Below, one piece after another: positions 1-10,954 of a stretch of 64,000 nt of DNA (positions within the stretch are counted from its first letter, which is position 1; every line of letters starts with the position of its first letter). The DNA lies in contig JAQFWX010000010.1 in assembly GCA_027605045.1 (NCBI GenBank), forward strand, positions 1,430,879-1,494,878, given 5' to 3'. The position numbers and the translations under genes were made by a program. The notes beneath the pieces were generated by a model. That model worked only from the letters and a program-made list of their open reading frames with translations, searched no databases and was not told the DNA's origin. The DNA comes from Phallus indusiatus. Lineage: Eukaryota; Basidiomycota; Agaricomycetes; Phallales; Phallaceae.

Positions 1-461
1 GGAGGCTCATCTCCATTCGCTGTTTCACGGATACTTGGAATTGACGGATTTGCATTCTTCACAGCCTTCATAAATCTTTCAAGGCTTGGCGGGTCTAATT
101 GATATTGTTCGGCTTTTGCTAGACGCTCATACGTTTCGGATTCTGGAAATTTGCACCATATACGGGGAGTGACAAACAAATATAATGGATGTGGAAACTG
201 AAAGGATGGTATAACTGTCAATGATTCCTTGTCTTCAGGATCATTCAACGTGAAATATTCCCCATGAGGCGTCTTTGGCTTTTCGGACGAGACTATGAAC
301 AGATTGGGATCGTTAGGACCGGCGTATTTGTCAGGGTCTTCTGCCACGACATGCAGAGCTAGAAATGGCGTAGTAACTAATAATTCTGAGGCCTTTTGTC
401 CATATGCTGTCCATTTGGGCAACCTTGATAGTAATCTTGCTGCTACAAAGCTATGCGACAT
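1..461 (-). CDS. Unknown protein, N-terminal part, truncated by window edge
   Basis: A minus-strand reading frame is open from an ATG at 461 to the window edge with no stop, giving at least 153 residues that begin MSHSFVAARLLSRLPKW. The start is the first ATG in that frame after the intergenic region; another ATG at 501 is in a different frame and stops after 16 codons. The visible part is mixed in composition, with no signal peptide or membrane segment, and includes a Pro/aromatic stretch around residues 95-105. I recognise no domain. It could be a single-exon gene or the first exon of a longer one. Confidence 0.6.
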   Translation of the reverse strand, partial: MSHSFVAARLLSRLPKWTAYGQKASELLVTTPFLALHVVAEDPDKYAGPNDPNLFIVSSEKPKTPHGEYFTLNDPEDKESLTVIPSFQFPHPLYLFVTPRIWCKFPESETYERLAKAEQYQLDPPSLERFMKAVKNANPSIPSIRETANGDEP

Positions 462-975
462 AAAGTTTGAAGGGCAGTTGAGGATTAAGCGCTGGCGCCA
501 TGATTGAAATTCTCATCGCTTATCGATCGGGGACAAGCTGATCACCGAGCTCGAGCGCAAGCTGGCCTTTCAGAATATTTAGTGACGCGTCCCATATATA
601 TGATTGTATGAAATCGAAGATGCGTACATACTGAAATGGAATTCAAATGATTTTTTCGTGTGTCGACGCTTATGTACGTGGGTACTAGGAAGTTATAGAG
701 TCGGTATCAATTTAGCCTCATATTTATTGTCTAGAGAACTTGAATCGAGTTCTAATATTCTTTAAACAGAAAGAGAAAACGATGGATATTCAACATAAGT
801 CACGAAGAACATATATTTATTGGACAGTGATAATAATGAGCAGGTCTGGAAGTTAGGTATCTGCATATATTCTAGCTGGATTCTGCGAGAATGATGCCCG
901 AGCCTCCTCGAGGGGCTAGACCAAGATCTTGAGCTGTACAGCTTAAGCTAGGGTTTAAATACAGTAATCAACATT
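462..975. other. Intergenic, nothing recognised
   Basis: This stretch separates the 5' end of the edge gene from the 3' end of the next minus-strand gene. It is AT-rich and has stops in all frames. No RNA gene, repeat or protein fragment was recognised. Confidence 0.4.
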
Positions 976-1515
976 CTACTTACTTCTTCTGATTATTGCC
1001 CTTATATACGCCCGAACATGACTTTGAACATACCCATAGGCAAGATGGGGGTTAAGGGTGTCTACGATCTCGGAGGGAATCTCTTCGCCTTCATCGGCTG
1101 TCCAAATGTAAGAGGGCTTGAATGGAATAATGGGTTCGATATTGGGATTGTCTACAACTGTAATTGGCCTTTGGGTAAGTCCTGGAGGTGCGTAAGGCAC
1201 TTCGATATAATCCCTATACATCAATCGAACCGGGCTCCATTGATAGAAAGTTGCCTGAATCATTTCATGTGAGCCACTGAAGATGATGTTATATTGATCA
1301 CTCACTTTGTCTGGGAGAACATAAGTATTGGTTGAACTGTCTTTTATCGCGCCAAGGAGGGGAATGATTACATATTTTTCTCTTTGAGAAAGATCATGGA
1401 CGAGGCAGGGGCGGTACTTATTGGCTGGCATATTAGACCATGAACCCGAGGACACTGCAAATGCGACACGCGTAGGGCGATAAAGAACAAAGGTGCCAAT
1501 GGTTAAGCTACTCAT
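976..1515 (-). CDS. Unknown single-exon 179-residue protein
   Basis: An uninterrupted frame of 179 codons begins MSSLTIGTFVLYRPTRVAF and ends in a basic tail (RAIIRRSK). The first half alternates beta-like segments (GTFVLYRP, KYRPCLVHDL, KYVIIPLLGAI), which suggests a small beta-barrel; the middle is Pro-rich (YAPPGLTQRP) and followed by an acidic patch. There is no signal peptide, membrane segment or cysteine pattern. A TATA-like TATATAA lies about 45 bases upstream on the minus strand. A lone 180-codon frame in AT-rich DNA with a plausible promoter is probably a real gene, but I cannot assign a function. Confidence 0.55.
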   Translation of the reverse strand: MSSLTIGTFVLYRPTRVAFAVSSGSWSNMPANKYRPCLVHDLSQREKYVIIPLLGAIKDSSTNTYVLPDKVSDQYNIIFSGSHEMIQATFYQWSPVRLMYRDYIEVPYAPPGLTQRPITVVDNPNIEPIIPFKPSYIWTADEGEEIPSEIVDTLNPHLAYGYVQSHVRAYIRAIIRRSK

Positions 1516-2850
1516 GGTTGAGCTTGTGAAAAAATGTGGAGGAGAAAGATGGAGGTTATATAATGGGCGGACTTAATGAACACGAGACCTCGGTGGATCA
1601 TTCACTACCCGATTGCGGTGATTTTATACATTTGCTTTTGTTTGTCTTTTGAGTGTATGAATAGTAAATCTCTTATAACCAATATCTTGTTGGTAGGGGA
1701 GAAAAGGTGAGCATATAGTCACACTGCACTAGTCGCCGATTAGTTACCTGGGTTTAAGCTCTGAAGATTCGGAATATCAATACAATCGTCCTTTGTCCTA
1801 GGGCGAAGCAACTTTTGATCGACCGCCGATGACCGGTGGCCCTTCAAGCTTCAAGCTTCACCGGCCAACCTGCTTTCTTTTCAATGCATACCTAATATTA
1901 TAAAATAAACGTCGAGTGAATTATGAAAGTTTTCTGATAAACATACCAAACTCTAGTGAATTCAATTTAGATATAAATCATATAGGTCTGAGTCACAAAG
2001 AATATAATGTCATCCGATTATTGTCCTCATCCAAATTAAATAACCCTGCCTTCTACTTTCTTCTTCGACAGTGGTATTCGTGGCCACAGTAAGTGAAGGC
2101 CCATGTTTGTTAACATACGTTGGACAGAATCAATGTTTTGGTTTCGGCAACGTATTTTGAAGAACACTAGGTGAGATGTAAACAGTGGTATACCAAAAAA
2201 ATGGAAATAAAAATCGAGAGAAGCTGCGTCAGCAACGTACCCATTTGTAAAGACATGAAAGATTATGACATCTATCACTTTATCGTGTGAAAGGCTATAA
2301 CAAGTATAGTAGATGTCTTGTTTTCGGGATCGTCAGACGGTCCAAGGCTGATCATCTGCTAACATCCATTTCGGCATCTAAGCTCATCTCGGAGGTCGTG
2401 AACGAGCACCCGGACAGCCGTTACAGATAAGAAAAAGAAGGAACCGAAAACAGAATACCATTTTCAACTTCGCCGGCATTGGAACCTTTCAAACCCACAG
2501 CATGATAGCCTCGACATAGATTTTCCCAGCAGGAAAACTTGGATGATTATGCAGAATACCTGGTTTTGGAATTATAATAGCTTTGCGAATGGTCGTATCA
2601 ACCAGGGCCCATGGTTGGTTGTAGTTGACTAGCCAGCTGGTGGGTTCCCCGGCCGATGCCCTTGGAAGCTTGTCGGTTATGGGCCTCTATGGGCGTGCTC
2701 ACGCGCCAGTTACCACACGTCATACGAACGTCTAATCATGCACTGTCATCGCATTTACCTTCATTGCACAAACTGAACCCTTGCTGTCGGATCGCACATA
2801 ATTACAATCTAATTCTTTTGGTTGGGATTATTTTGGGGACTGATTGAAAT
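1516..2850. other. Intergenic between divergent genes
   Basis: This 1.3 kb region lies between the divergently transcribed unknown gene and ALG2, so it should hold both promoters. An 80-codon minus-strand frame at 2036-2278 has no domain, signal peptide or splice partner and is treated as chance. No repeat or RNA gene was recognised. Confidence 0.4.
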
Positions 2851-4703
2851 ATGAGGGTGGCATTTCTTCACCCCGACTTAGGAATCGGTAGGTTATATTC
2901 AGAGGAAGGCTGGGACATTTCTGATATATCATTTTCTCAATAAGGTGGGGCAGAACGCTTGATTGTAGATGCTGCACTCGGTCTTCAAAGGCGAGGACAT
3001 GAAGTCCATATATACACGTCCCACCATGATCCTAATCACTGTTTCGAGGAGACCAGAGACGGTGTGTTCTTTAGGTTACGCTGTTCCAATGGCAATTGAG
3101 TTTATGATTATCGCTAGGGACTTTGAAAGTTTATTACGTTGTTCCGCCATTTCCGCGTTCGATACGTGGCAAAGGACACATCGTGTTCGCACATCTACGC
3201 CAACTGCACCTTACCTTCCACCTTCTTTGCGCCAAATCACGGACTAATAAAACATACTTGGTAGACGACTATGACGTCTTTTTCATTGATCAACTATCCA
3301 CGGCTATTCCTTTTCTAAGAAGCTTAGCGAATAAACGCGTAGTGTTCTATGGTCACTTTCCAGACAAACTCCTCTCCGAAGGACCATTCATTGAAAACGC
3401 CCCAAGAAACAAGAAGCTTTCCCTTAAAACATTCTATCGTCTTCCAATGGATCTTTTGGAGGATTATACCACTCGTAAGTTTCACGGAAGCTCCGAGTAT
3501 TGCGCTCCACGGGGGTAGCTGAAAAGGTCCGACTCTGCAGGAAAAACCGACGTCCTCTTGGTCAATTCCAAGTTTACTGCTCGCGTTTTCAGAACCTACA
3601 TGCCCAGTTTACGACAAGCATCACGCGTTGTGTATCCTGGAATCAATATCGAAGCATATGATGAACCTTTGCCGGCACCACTAATGTCAGAAAAAGCTAG
3701 TCTAGCAGAAGGTCGATCCCTAGTCGGAGATGTATATTCGTGCGCAGTCTAACACAGGCTAAACCGGTTCTATAAACTCATTCCTCAAAACCTAGGTTTC
3801 GGCCAACGCTAGTGTCGTTAAATCGGTTCGAGAAGAAGAAGAATGCGGTTCTGGCGATTCAAGGTTTTGCTTTGGTAACAAAGCAGCTTCATAAGAATTC
3901 AAGGACAACGGATCGACTTAGACAACTGCGGCTGGTTCTTGCTGGTACGTGCTATTACAAGTTGTTTATTGTCGCTTGACTCTGAACCGCGTCCCACAGG
4001 CGGCTTTGACCCCAGACTGAAGGATAACATACAAACTCTCAAGATTCTCGTCAACGCGTGTGAAGAAAATCATTTAGGATATCGCATTACACCAGCTTCG
4101 GCTCTTGAGTCCATAAAAGACTCTGAGCCAACGTTGCAAAATCCATCTAACACAGCACATGAAGATCCAGACGTTGTGTTCCTGCTCAACTTCTCCAGCC
4201 TTCAACGAAACTATTTATTAAAATCTCCAAATACCTGCGCATTGCTATATACCCCTATGAACGAACACTTCGGTATCATTCCAGTAGAAGGCATGCTATC
4301 TGGACTACCTGTACTAGCGTGCGATAGCGGCGGTCCCGTCGAGAGCGTGCTGGATCCGATGATTGCGGAAGGCGTCGAAGAAAAGGAAAGAACGGGATGG
4401 TTAAGGCCGCCAGATCCAGATGCATGGGCTAGCGCTATTTTGGATATTCTCAACATGTCGGAGAAAGAAAGAATATCACTAGGAGAACGAGCGCGTAAAC
4501 GTGCTGTTACCATGTTTGGCTTACCAGCTATGGCTGAAAGCATAGAAAAGGCTTTACAGGAAACGATAAACCTTGGACCTGTTGGCTTACAGGGTATTTT
4601 TATTTATTGGCGTCATTTATTGATATTCTTAATTATTGCACTTGTTTCTGTTGTGATGCCGCGGGTATTAGTCTATTTTACTTCTATTCTCGGATATGTT
4701 TAA
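2851..4703 (+). CDS. ALG2: ALG2: GDP-mannose alpha-1,3/1,6-mannosyltransferase
   Basis: The enzyme adds the second and third mannoses to the dolichol-linked N-glycan precursor on the cytosolic ER face (known for the family). Six exons read cleanly: 2851-2887, 2945-3061, 3118-3474, 3541-3739, 3796-3944 and 4000-4703, giving 520 aa. Introns are 55-66 nt with GT-AG ends; the fourth uses donor GTGCGC. Visible landmarks are the N-terminal [18 protein letters not shown] of GT-B mannosyltransferases, [12 protein letters not shown] in the linker, [17 protein letters not shown] at the start of the second Rossmann domain, GGFDPRL, and the donor-binding [19 protein letters not shown] with its ExxxxxxxE pattern. 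A hydrophobic C-terminal segment (about [18 protein letters not shown]) would anchor it in the ER membrane. Family length is about 450-520 aa, so it looks complete. A truncated copy of its last exon lies downstream. Confidence 0.93.
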
Positions 4704-6497
4704 TACAGTACTACGGCCTAATACATATTTAACACCGCACGTTGAGCCTATGTTGAGTGGACTGTATATAAGCTTGCTGGGGTTCCAAGCACCAATCACT
4801 ACCGGCCTGTTACGACAAGCCAGATCAGCTTCGAAGTGTACCGTTCTCATTGCGGCTGAATGTTGATATTGTTGAAGTATGGCTTGCCTTCCGCGCCCAA
4901 CTCGACGGAGGACAGTGCGTTAATTGCTATATTCTCTTGCTAGGAGGCTGGTTTCTCACTTGAAGAGGAACAAAACCCAAGAGGAATTTAGCTCAACTGC
5001 AAGCTTCAACAAGTGCTTCGTAAAATTTAGTCTTACACTTCTCCAAGCCGACTCATCTCAGCGCCGGGAGAACTTGCCAAATCACATGCACAGCAGCTAC
5101 CGCACGCCATGCACCATGACTCGGAGGATAGGAGGGACCAGAATTGATTCAATGTTAATTGAACAGCAGGCCTCAGATTGTAGTTGCCTTTGTGTTCATA
5201 AAGTGATACATATTTAATAAAGTGCTAGTGACCGTGACGCGGTCTTCTAGTTTATCCCAATCTCGGGGCTCTGCGGTATCCCTGCGCAATCCTGGACATA
5301 TCCGGTTCTTCCAAACCATTGTGAACTATCTGTAGCCATCTTTTTTGTTGAGCAAGTTTTGAGCCTGGAAAACATAAGCATTGTCCTGTAACGACCTCGA
5401 CCTCGACTTCGCCTATGTCGTCTGGTGGATGAGGTGGTTATTCGGTCTTATTAAGAGACCGATTTCCTGAATGGCTAGGGCTTGGGTCACTAATACTAGA
5501 AGAAGAACTGGGTTCGTAAGTCGGATCTTTCTGGACTATTTATCGAGGAGTCGGCAGCGGCCTACCTCCACCTGCATATCCTGACTTCCGAACAAGTTGA
5601 CAACCCTCACATTGTTCATTCCACATACATATGATTCAGGGTCCACTTGACGATCTTATCATTCAATTCCTTCTTCGCTATGCCCTCACTCAACAAAAGG
5701 AGAATGCATGGTACAGATATGTCAACGACAGTGGATAGCGCTGCGCTACAGCGGTTGGCCCACAACTGGCCCTGAGCACAGAAATTGTTGATGGAGGTGA
5801 CGATAACGATGACGATGACGAAGATGAAGATCCATCAAGTATAGTATGTCAAGTTATTGATTGAAGAGATTATACTATTTAGAATAAATGTTGTCAACTT
5901 TACAGCTTTCCTCCAGTCCTGACCAGCTGAATTTGTTCTTGCCATCGCCAAAACCTCCTACCATCCAAGCCCACACGAATCATTTCCGCGTGCAAAGTGT
6001 ATATTCTTCGAGTCAGCAATCCGAATCGCAAGGATCGATAGGATCGATGAAGCAACTGCAAGGTTTTCTTTCATCTCGCATTCCAGAAATCGCTCGAATC
6101 TGACTGTATAAATCTCAGACGTATTTCGCCTCGATTTACTGGTGGAGATAAAAAGGCTACCCCGCGATGGGAACTGTTGGAATCCCAGTACTGGCACAAC
6201 GATGTAACGCACAAAGGGTGTAGTCGTATTAGCGCCGCTGTGACTAGGAAAAGTACCTGAGGACAGTAACTACATAACATAACTGTAGATGGTATTACCA
6301 TCTACAAACCTTGGCTGAGAAATAAATTTTTGATCAGGCTGAACATCCTTAAAATGCCGATCCTTATTTAGCCGCCTTAGGTATTTCAAAGTTGTGGACT
6401 GAGGTATGAAATGGATGTATACTGAAATACATCGTCCGGGTGGATTGGATCTGTCTCCACTGGCATTGCATTTGAGAAGTTTTGAAACATTATCAAT
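4704..6497 (+). other. ALG2 3' flank and spacer before the duplicated fragment
   Basis: The first 200 bases are ALG2 3' flank and have a matching copy after the downstream ALG2 fragment. The rest carries only short frames. One, starting at the ATG near 5632, reads MIQGPLDDLIIQFLLRYALT and stops after 35 codons; it is followed by an acidic GAC/GAT-rich stretch near 5800-5830. It could be a gene remnant, but I cannot name it. Confidence 0.35.
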
Positions 6498-6995
6498 AGG
6501 CCGCCAGAACCAGATGCATGGGCTAGCGCTATTATGGATATTCTTAAAATGTCGGAAAAAGAAAGGATTTCACTGGGAGCACGCGCGCGTAAACGTGCTG
6601 TTACCATGTTTGGCTTACCAGCTATGGCTGAAAGCATAGAAAAGGCTTTACAGGAAACGATAAACCTTGGGCCTGTTGGCTTACAAGGTATTTTTATTTA
6701 TTGGCGTCATTTATTGATATTCTTGATTATCGCACTTGTTTCTGTTGTGATGCCGCGGGTTTTAGTCTATTTTACTTCAATGCTTGGATATGGTTAAATA
6801 CAGCAGGACCTAATACATATTTGAACTGCACGTTGAATCATCCCGAGTCGGCTGGATAAATCTGCTAGAGCTTCCAAGCACTAAGCAGTATCGGCTCGTT
6901 AAGACAAGCCAGATCAGTTCCGATGTGTACGAGTACTGTTCTTGTTCCAATGGATCCTGACAGCTTGGAAGTACGGCCTGCTTTCCGCGCCGATT
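6498..6995 (+). pseudogene. Truncated duplicate of the ALG2 3' end
   Basis: From 6498 to about 6797 the DNA is nearly identical to the last part of the ALG2 final exon (from about 4404). It encodes [20 protein letters not shown] through the C-terminal membrane anchor and stops at the homologous place. Similarity then continues, weaker, through about 200 bases of 3' flank (compare 4704-4910). The catalytic domains, promoter and start are missing, so it cannot make an ALG2 enzyme. The frame has stayed open, with only a few substitutions (Glu for Asp, Met for Leu, Ala for Glu), so the duplication is recent or the frame is still constrained. The first in-frame ATG is at 6534. It is in direct orientation, about 2.09 kb from the parent. 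Confidence 0.85.
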
Positions 6996-7358
6996 CCGAA
7001 ATCACAATGCATGATTCGATGCACCAGTCGGCTTTGTAGATGTTTGATTAAATAGGAACTTAAATTGGCCGCTTTTCTACTTTCCCACAGAAATCACTGC
7101 AAAACAAAGTAGCATAGGCACACCTCAAAAGACAGGAACGAAGCCGCGTCGCAGTGCCCAAATAATTGACCTGGTGACTGCCTTAATGGTCGGAGATATC
7201 AAGTGTGGCATACATGTACTGCTCTCCTTGTGCACCCTTCACGAGAGGTGCTATCTCTGCCTATGGAGGTATTTATACTGGAAAGATCAAGAACGTTAGA
7301 CTCACTCATATACTTTGAATCGTTTAATTGCCACTTTCCTTCTGCTTACTACTTCAGA
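6996..7358. promoter_or_regulatory. Spacer and putative promoter of peptide gene 1
   Basis: This is the region between the ALG2 fragment and the first small secreted peptide gene. A TATA-like run (TATTTATACT, about 7269-7278) lies roughly 85 bases upstream of the chosen start. Nothing else was recognised. Confidence 0.35.
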
Positions 7359-7541
7359 ATGAAATTATCCTTGCTCTTATCCTTTTTCTGGATGCAGATT
7401 CTGGTTCGCTCAATGCCTCTCGAAAACCCCACACTCATCACGAGATCCATGGACGCATATACCACCAGGGTTACAACTAGGCTTTTTCCTCGTGAGGTGA
7501 ATAATGCTAGAGTAGGTGGTCCAGGAGGCACCAATCCGTGA
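7359..7541 (+). CDS. Small secreted peptide 1 (C-terminal GGPG-N motif)
   Basis: A 60-residue single-exon frame. I chose the ATG at 7359 rather than the in-frame one at 7203 because it gives a clean signal peptide (MKLSLLLSFFWMQILVRSM). The mature part is polar and basic, has no cysteines, and ends RVGGPGGTNP. This C-terminal block recurs in four neighbouring genes. A GTGAGT immediately at the end (CC|GTGAGTG) could be a splice donor that would extend the tail, but the stop position matches the paralogues, so I prefer the unspliced reading. Function is unknown. No CAAX box is present, so it is not a standard basidiomycete pheromone, and it is far too short and Cys-poor for a hydrophobin. Confidence 0.65.
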   Translation: MKLSLLLSFFWMQILVRSMPLENPTLITRSMDAYTTRVTTRLFPREVNNARVGGPGGTNP

Positions 7542-7858
7542 GTGCTAGACTTGGTGTGATTTGAACTTTTGATGACATCAACTCTACTTGTAGACAGCAC
7601 AATGTGTCCCTCGAATAAATGGGTTTCATTTAATATCAGTACACGTATTAAGAGGGAGCTCACTGTATTCGCTGGAATCATGTAGTGGTGCACTTAGTAT
7701 TATATTTATTTGTTTTACCGTGAAGTTGTGTAGCACAAATGAACTTTCAAATAGCCGAATGTGTCGATTGGTATTTGATTAGATATATTATACATTACTT
7801 TTCGGCTGGTTATTCGCCTCCTAGAATGATGCAGAGTAAATAGTAACGACAAAAGGAT

Positions 7859-8905
7859 TCAAGGCCTCGGGTCTGACATTGACACCGCATCTCGTACGAA
7901 TTTATTCGCCGGGCCATTATATCTTCTCATAGCACCCAGGTGCACTATAGACAATCAGCAAACACGGACTGCAAGATAAAGAAAGAGGATTATACCCGGT
8001 ATTCTGTGCCAATCCTTTGACCCACGACCTCCGACTTTCGATCCACCCTTTGAAGGAATTTTCTGTCTACCGACTGGGCCACTCCTTTTCGTAAGTGAGG
8101 GTGTTGTTGCAACGGTAACCTCTTGGCTACGTAGCTGCAGCTGCGTCTTCATGAACTTGTTTATATGTTGAGACTGGTATCCTTCTCCTACTGGAGATGC
8201 TGATGGAAGAAGTTTTATAGCACGGTCACTTAAATCATAACAAGGTCAGCATAATGAGACCTTGGCAAAAAAACACACGTACCCAACGATCAGCTCCTTT
8301 GCTCGATTCTCCTTTCTTTTCTTCTTCTTCTTGTCGAGCTTTGTTCGGTTTACAGATGATTTGCCAGACTGTTTGATTGTTAATTTACTAGCGGCAGCAG
8401 CAAATATATGGTCTGGGAGTTGCTTTGTTGTAATATCTGGATCTTGGTCTTCATTGGCGATCCCACCCCATTCTTCCTCTACTTCCTCATCATCCTCGTC
8501 CATGCCCTCATCATCATCATCGCTATCGTCATTGCTATCGTCTTCGTCATCGTCGCCTGTACCTTGGTCTACCTCGTCATCTTCACCGTCACTGTCTTCC
8601 TCGGCAGCTTGTCTCATTGCACGCTCCATTCTCTCCTCTACCGCAGTCATTCGTGCATGCCCTTTACTCTTCAGCTTCTTCGAGCTATCATCAGCTTCTA
8701 ATCGTTTCGCCTTTTCCTCTTTAAGGAGCCTATCCCTCTCTCGGTTCTCATTCTTCTTCTTTATTTGCTGACTGCTTTCGTGAAGTCTGATTGTTTTCGC
8801 TTGTGCTTCTGAGATCTTTTTGGAAGAGGACAATGAAACAGCTTCTGGGGCATCAGAGTCAGAATCGGAATCCGCTTGAGTGCCAGAAGGACGTTTTGGT
8901 GGCAT
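7859..8905 (-). CDS. Acidic/lysine-rich nucleolar-type protein, Bud21/UTP16-like
   Basis: Three exons give 313 aa: 8283-8905, 7996-8228 and 7859-7944. Introns are 8229-8282 and 7945-7995, both GT-AG, with a CTGAT branch-like site in the second. The protein starts MPPKRPSGTQ, has a lysine/glutamate coiled-coil-like segment (about residues 45-100), a long Asp/Glu run (about 105-155), a basic KLDKKKKKRKENRAKELIVG segment, then DRAIKLLPS and a C-terminal WHRIPVHLGAMRRYNGPANKFV. Alternating acidic and basic tracts are typical of ribosome-biogenesis factors. The overall plan resembles fungal Bud21/UTP16-type small-subunit processome proteins, but that assignment is from memory of the layout only. 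It sits on the opposite strand inside the peptide array. Confidence 0.7.
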
Positions 8906-9239
8906 TGGATTGAACCAGCTTTCGTTGTTGTGTGCTTAGTAAGCTATTTTGCGGTTCGCCTTTACCAAGCTCGGTCTGCTTCTAGTGGAATAAACGAAAT
9001 GCTTCAATCAAAACTGCGCTACTGATGAGTGAATTATTATTGTATTTTGTCTGGCTAGTGAGCAGTGTTGCATCAAAGATCTGATGCTGGTGGGCACCCA
9101 TCTTCCATACTATAGAATTTTCTGACGGTCATTGAACGTTTTGTCAGGGTCCAAATGATAACAAACAAGAATAGGAACCGAAATGCGATATAAATACCTA
9201 GACAAAGATGCTCAGACAGACATCTTCACCTTCACTCAA
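8906..9239 (+). promoter_or_regulatory. Divergent promoter region: Bud21-like gene and peptide gene 2
   Basis: This is a short shared upstream region between two divergent genes. TATAAATA at 9189-9196 lies about 50 bases before the start of peptide gene 2 and is a plausible TATA box. Confidence 0.45.
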
Positions 9240-9419
9240 ATGACCCCCTCGAAATCACCTGGCCATGGGGCTTTCCTTCTGCTTGGCATTCTCCTCTGTC
9301 TTATCTCTCAGTCCTTTGGGGCGACAATTGCTGTACGACAAGGTTATCCATCTCATCCTTCCACTGCGGGACCTTCGGGAGATCCAATTATAGGAGGGCC
9401 TGGAGGTTCAAATGGTTGA
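9240..9419 (+). CDS. Small secreted peptide 2 (C-terminal GGPG-N motif)
   Basis: A 59-residue single-exon frame beginning at the second in-frame ATG (9240), chosen because the hydrophobic core AFLLLGILLCLISQSFGA then makes a normal signal peptide with a likely cut after SFG or GA. The mature part is short, rich in Pro, Ser and Gly, and ends IIGGPGGSNG directly before the stop. It contains no cysteine after the signal. A TATA-like box is about 50 bases upstream. It belongs with the paralogues at 7359, 9966, 10769 and 11404. No function can be assigned. Confidence 0.7.
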   Translation: MTPSKSPGHGAFLLLGILLCLISQSFGATIAVRQGYPSHPSTAGPSGDPIIGGPGGSNG

Positions 9420-9965
9420 CGAATTGACGGGGGGCCTGTCAATCAGTCCAGATGACTGATTGGTGTAAGTTGGTATTTGGCCGCCCTTAATAACCAGTGG
9501 AATGCTGACGTTAATAGTTCTTGAAGTCTTTCTAGTACTTATTTAAACTGTGCGGCCGTCGTTTGTAGTGATTTAATTATGCTCCACGTTCTATTCACAT
9601 TTCCAATTGGGGGCCGTCAAAGCCGTGAGATGAGGCTAGTGCCAGACATCTATGAAAAAAGAAAACAAATGAACCCCTTCATATAACTAATAATGTAACA
9701 ATATAGCTCGCCGATTATTCCTTTGGCCCAACGGCAAAATCATGTTCAACCATAGGGGTTTCAATAGATGTTTCCATCCGCTACCATTCGTTCTTGCCAA
9801 TGTCAACAACACGCACAGCTACCGCGACTATCGAAGAACCCGCATGCAGCAGACTTGGGTATGATTGGACGTGTGAGAGCTCTAAGTTCCCGATTTGTAG
9901 CTGTGGAAAGCTTATAAGAATGCAAGTTTCGTTGACAACTAAGATACTCAACTTGAACGTGATAA
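9420..9965. other. Spacer between peptide genes 2 and 3
   Basis: No further peptide copy or other gene was recognised here. Short frames on both strands near 9780-9990 overlap the start of peptide gene 3 and look like chance. Confidence 0.4.
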
Positions 9966-10145
9966 ATGAATCTACTCGCGAAATCAACAACCTTTCTTAT
10001 CTTCGGACTTCTATTCATGCTCTCCAAATCTTCTGAAGCAGCTGCCACTGGTCCTTATGAACGTGCTCCTGACTATACCGCGCCAAGTCAACTGCTCATT
10101 AGGGCTGATCCTCAAGAGATCGGTTTCGGGGGACCAAATATTTGA
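9966..10145 (+). CDS. Small secreted peptide 3 (variant GFGGPN C-terminus)
   Basis: A 59-residue single-exon frame: MNLLAKSTTFLIFGLLFMLS followed by KSSEAAATGPYERAPDY and a C-terminal EIGFGGPNI. The signal peptide core and the GPYxxAP segment just after the expected cut align with genes 4 and 5 (GPYDDAP, APYKDAP). The C-terminal block is the divergent form of the family motif: GGP-N is kept but the second Gly after Pro is lost. The mature part has no cysteines. Being under 60 codons it is easily missed by ORF cut-offs. Confidence 0.72.
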   Translation: MNLLAKSTTFLIFGLLFMLSKSSEAAATGPYERAPDYTAPSQLLIRADPQEIGFGGPNI

Positions 10146-10768
10146 CAGTGTATTATGACCGTCCTGAAGTAACCAATGTGGGTGTTGTTTTCAATCTCAT
10201 GAGAAAACAAAATTGATATATTCATCGTTGAAAGCAACGCGCAATCTCGAAGCGTGGAGTTGAATCGCGTCCATAGTGCCATTGTTCTGAATGTAGTAAT
10301 GCGTTCCTAATCGAAACAATATTTGAAATGTTAGTACAAAGCTGGACAGGATGCTACAAGCTGCCCCCAAATTGAAACTCTACATGTCAGCCCGCAGAGA
10401 TCTGGGCCCCTACACTACGGTCACCATGATAAATGGCGGATCTAATTCATCAAGGGGGCGGGACAAATGACTCCTTTTGGAAGAGACGGCTCAGATCTTG
10501 TAGAGACAAGTTCAAATGCTACCTGTCGCAAATCATTTGGTCACTAATTCTTTGAGACCGAACAGGAGGATTTACCATATGAATGGCAATCTCCACTGGC
10601 TGTCATTTGAAACTGTCCAAGACGTACTGTGCTGTCACCGGGAGTATAGAAGAGCCAATATACCGACAAATGAATTGGACAAGCGAGAAATCTTCTAATT
10701 TCCCATTCAAGAGACATAGACGTGAAGGTTTTAAAAGCAGACAGCAATGAAGGTGTTTCGCGTCAAAA
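10146..10768. promoter_or_regulatory. Spacer and promoter of peptide gene 4
   Basis: No gene was recognised in this 0.6 kb spacer. TTTTAAAAG around 10729-10737, about 35 bases before the start of gene 4, could act as a TATA-like element. Confidence 0.3.
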
Positions 10769-10954
10769 ATGACTCTCCTAACAAAACCAGTGTTTCTCTT
10801 ATTCGGAATTCTTCTCATTATCACCATATCTTCGAAAGCAGCGATCGTCGGACCCTACGATGATGCTCCTTGTGATACCACGACAAGCCAATCATCTGCT
10901 AGCGTCGCTGCTACACCGATTCAAGTAGGAGGACCGGGTCCGAACGGTCGATGA
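10769..10954 (+). CDS. Small secreted peptide 4 (C-terminal VGGPG-N motif)
   Basis: A 61-residue single-exon frame. The signal peptide is MTLLTKPVFLLFGILLIITI with a likely cut after SSKA/A. The mature part is AIVGPYDDAPCDTTT, a Ser/Thr/Ala-rich spacer, then TPIQVGGPGPNGR at the very end. It is clearly paralogous to gene 5 through signal core, GPYxDAPCDTTT and C-terminus. A single cysteine (APCD) is shared with gene 5 and could allow disulphide-linked dimers. The most conserved blocks are the signal core and the C-terminus, with a variable linker between; this is the architecture of precursors whose active part is a C-terminal peptide (inference). Confidence 0.75.
   Translation: MTLLTKPVFLLFGILLIITISSKAAIVGPYDDAPCDTTTSQSSASVAATPIQVGGPGPNGR

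Noticed and set aside
8262..8771. A 169-codon Ser/Phe-rich plus-strand frame
   Set aside because: It is the antisense of the Asp/Glu- and Lys-rich exon of the Bud21-like gene; its composition is explained by that exon.
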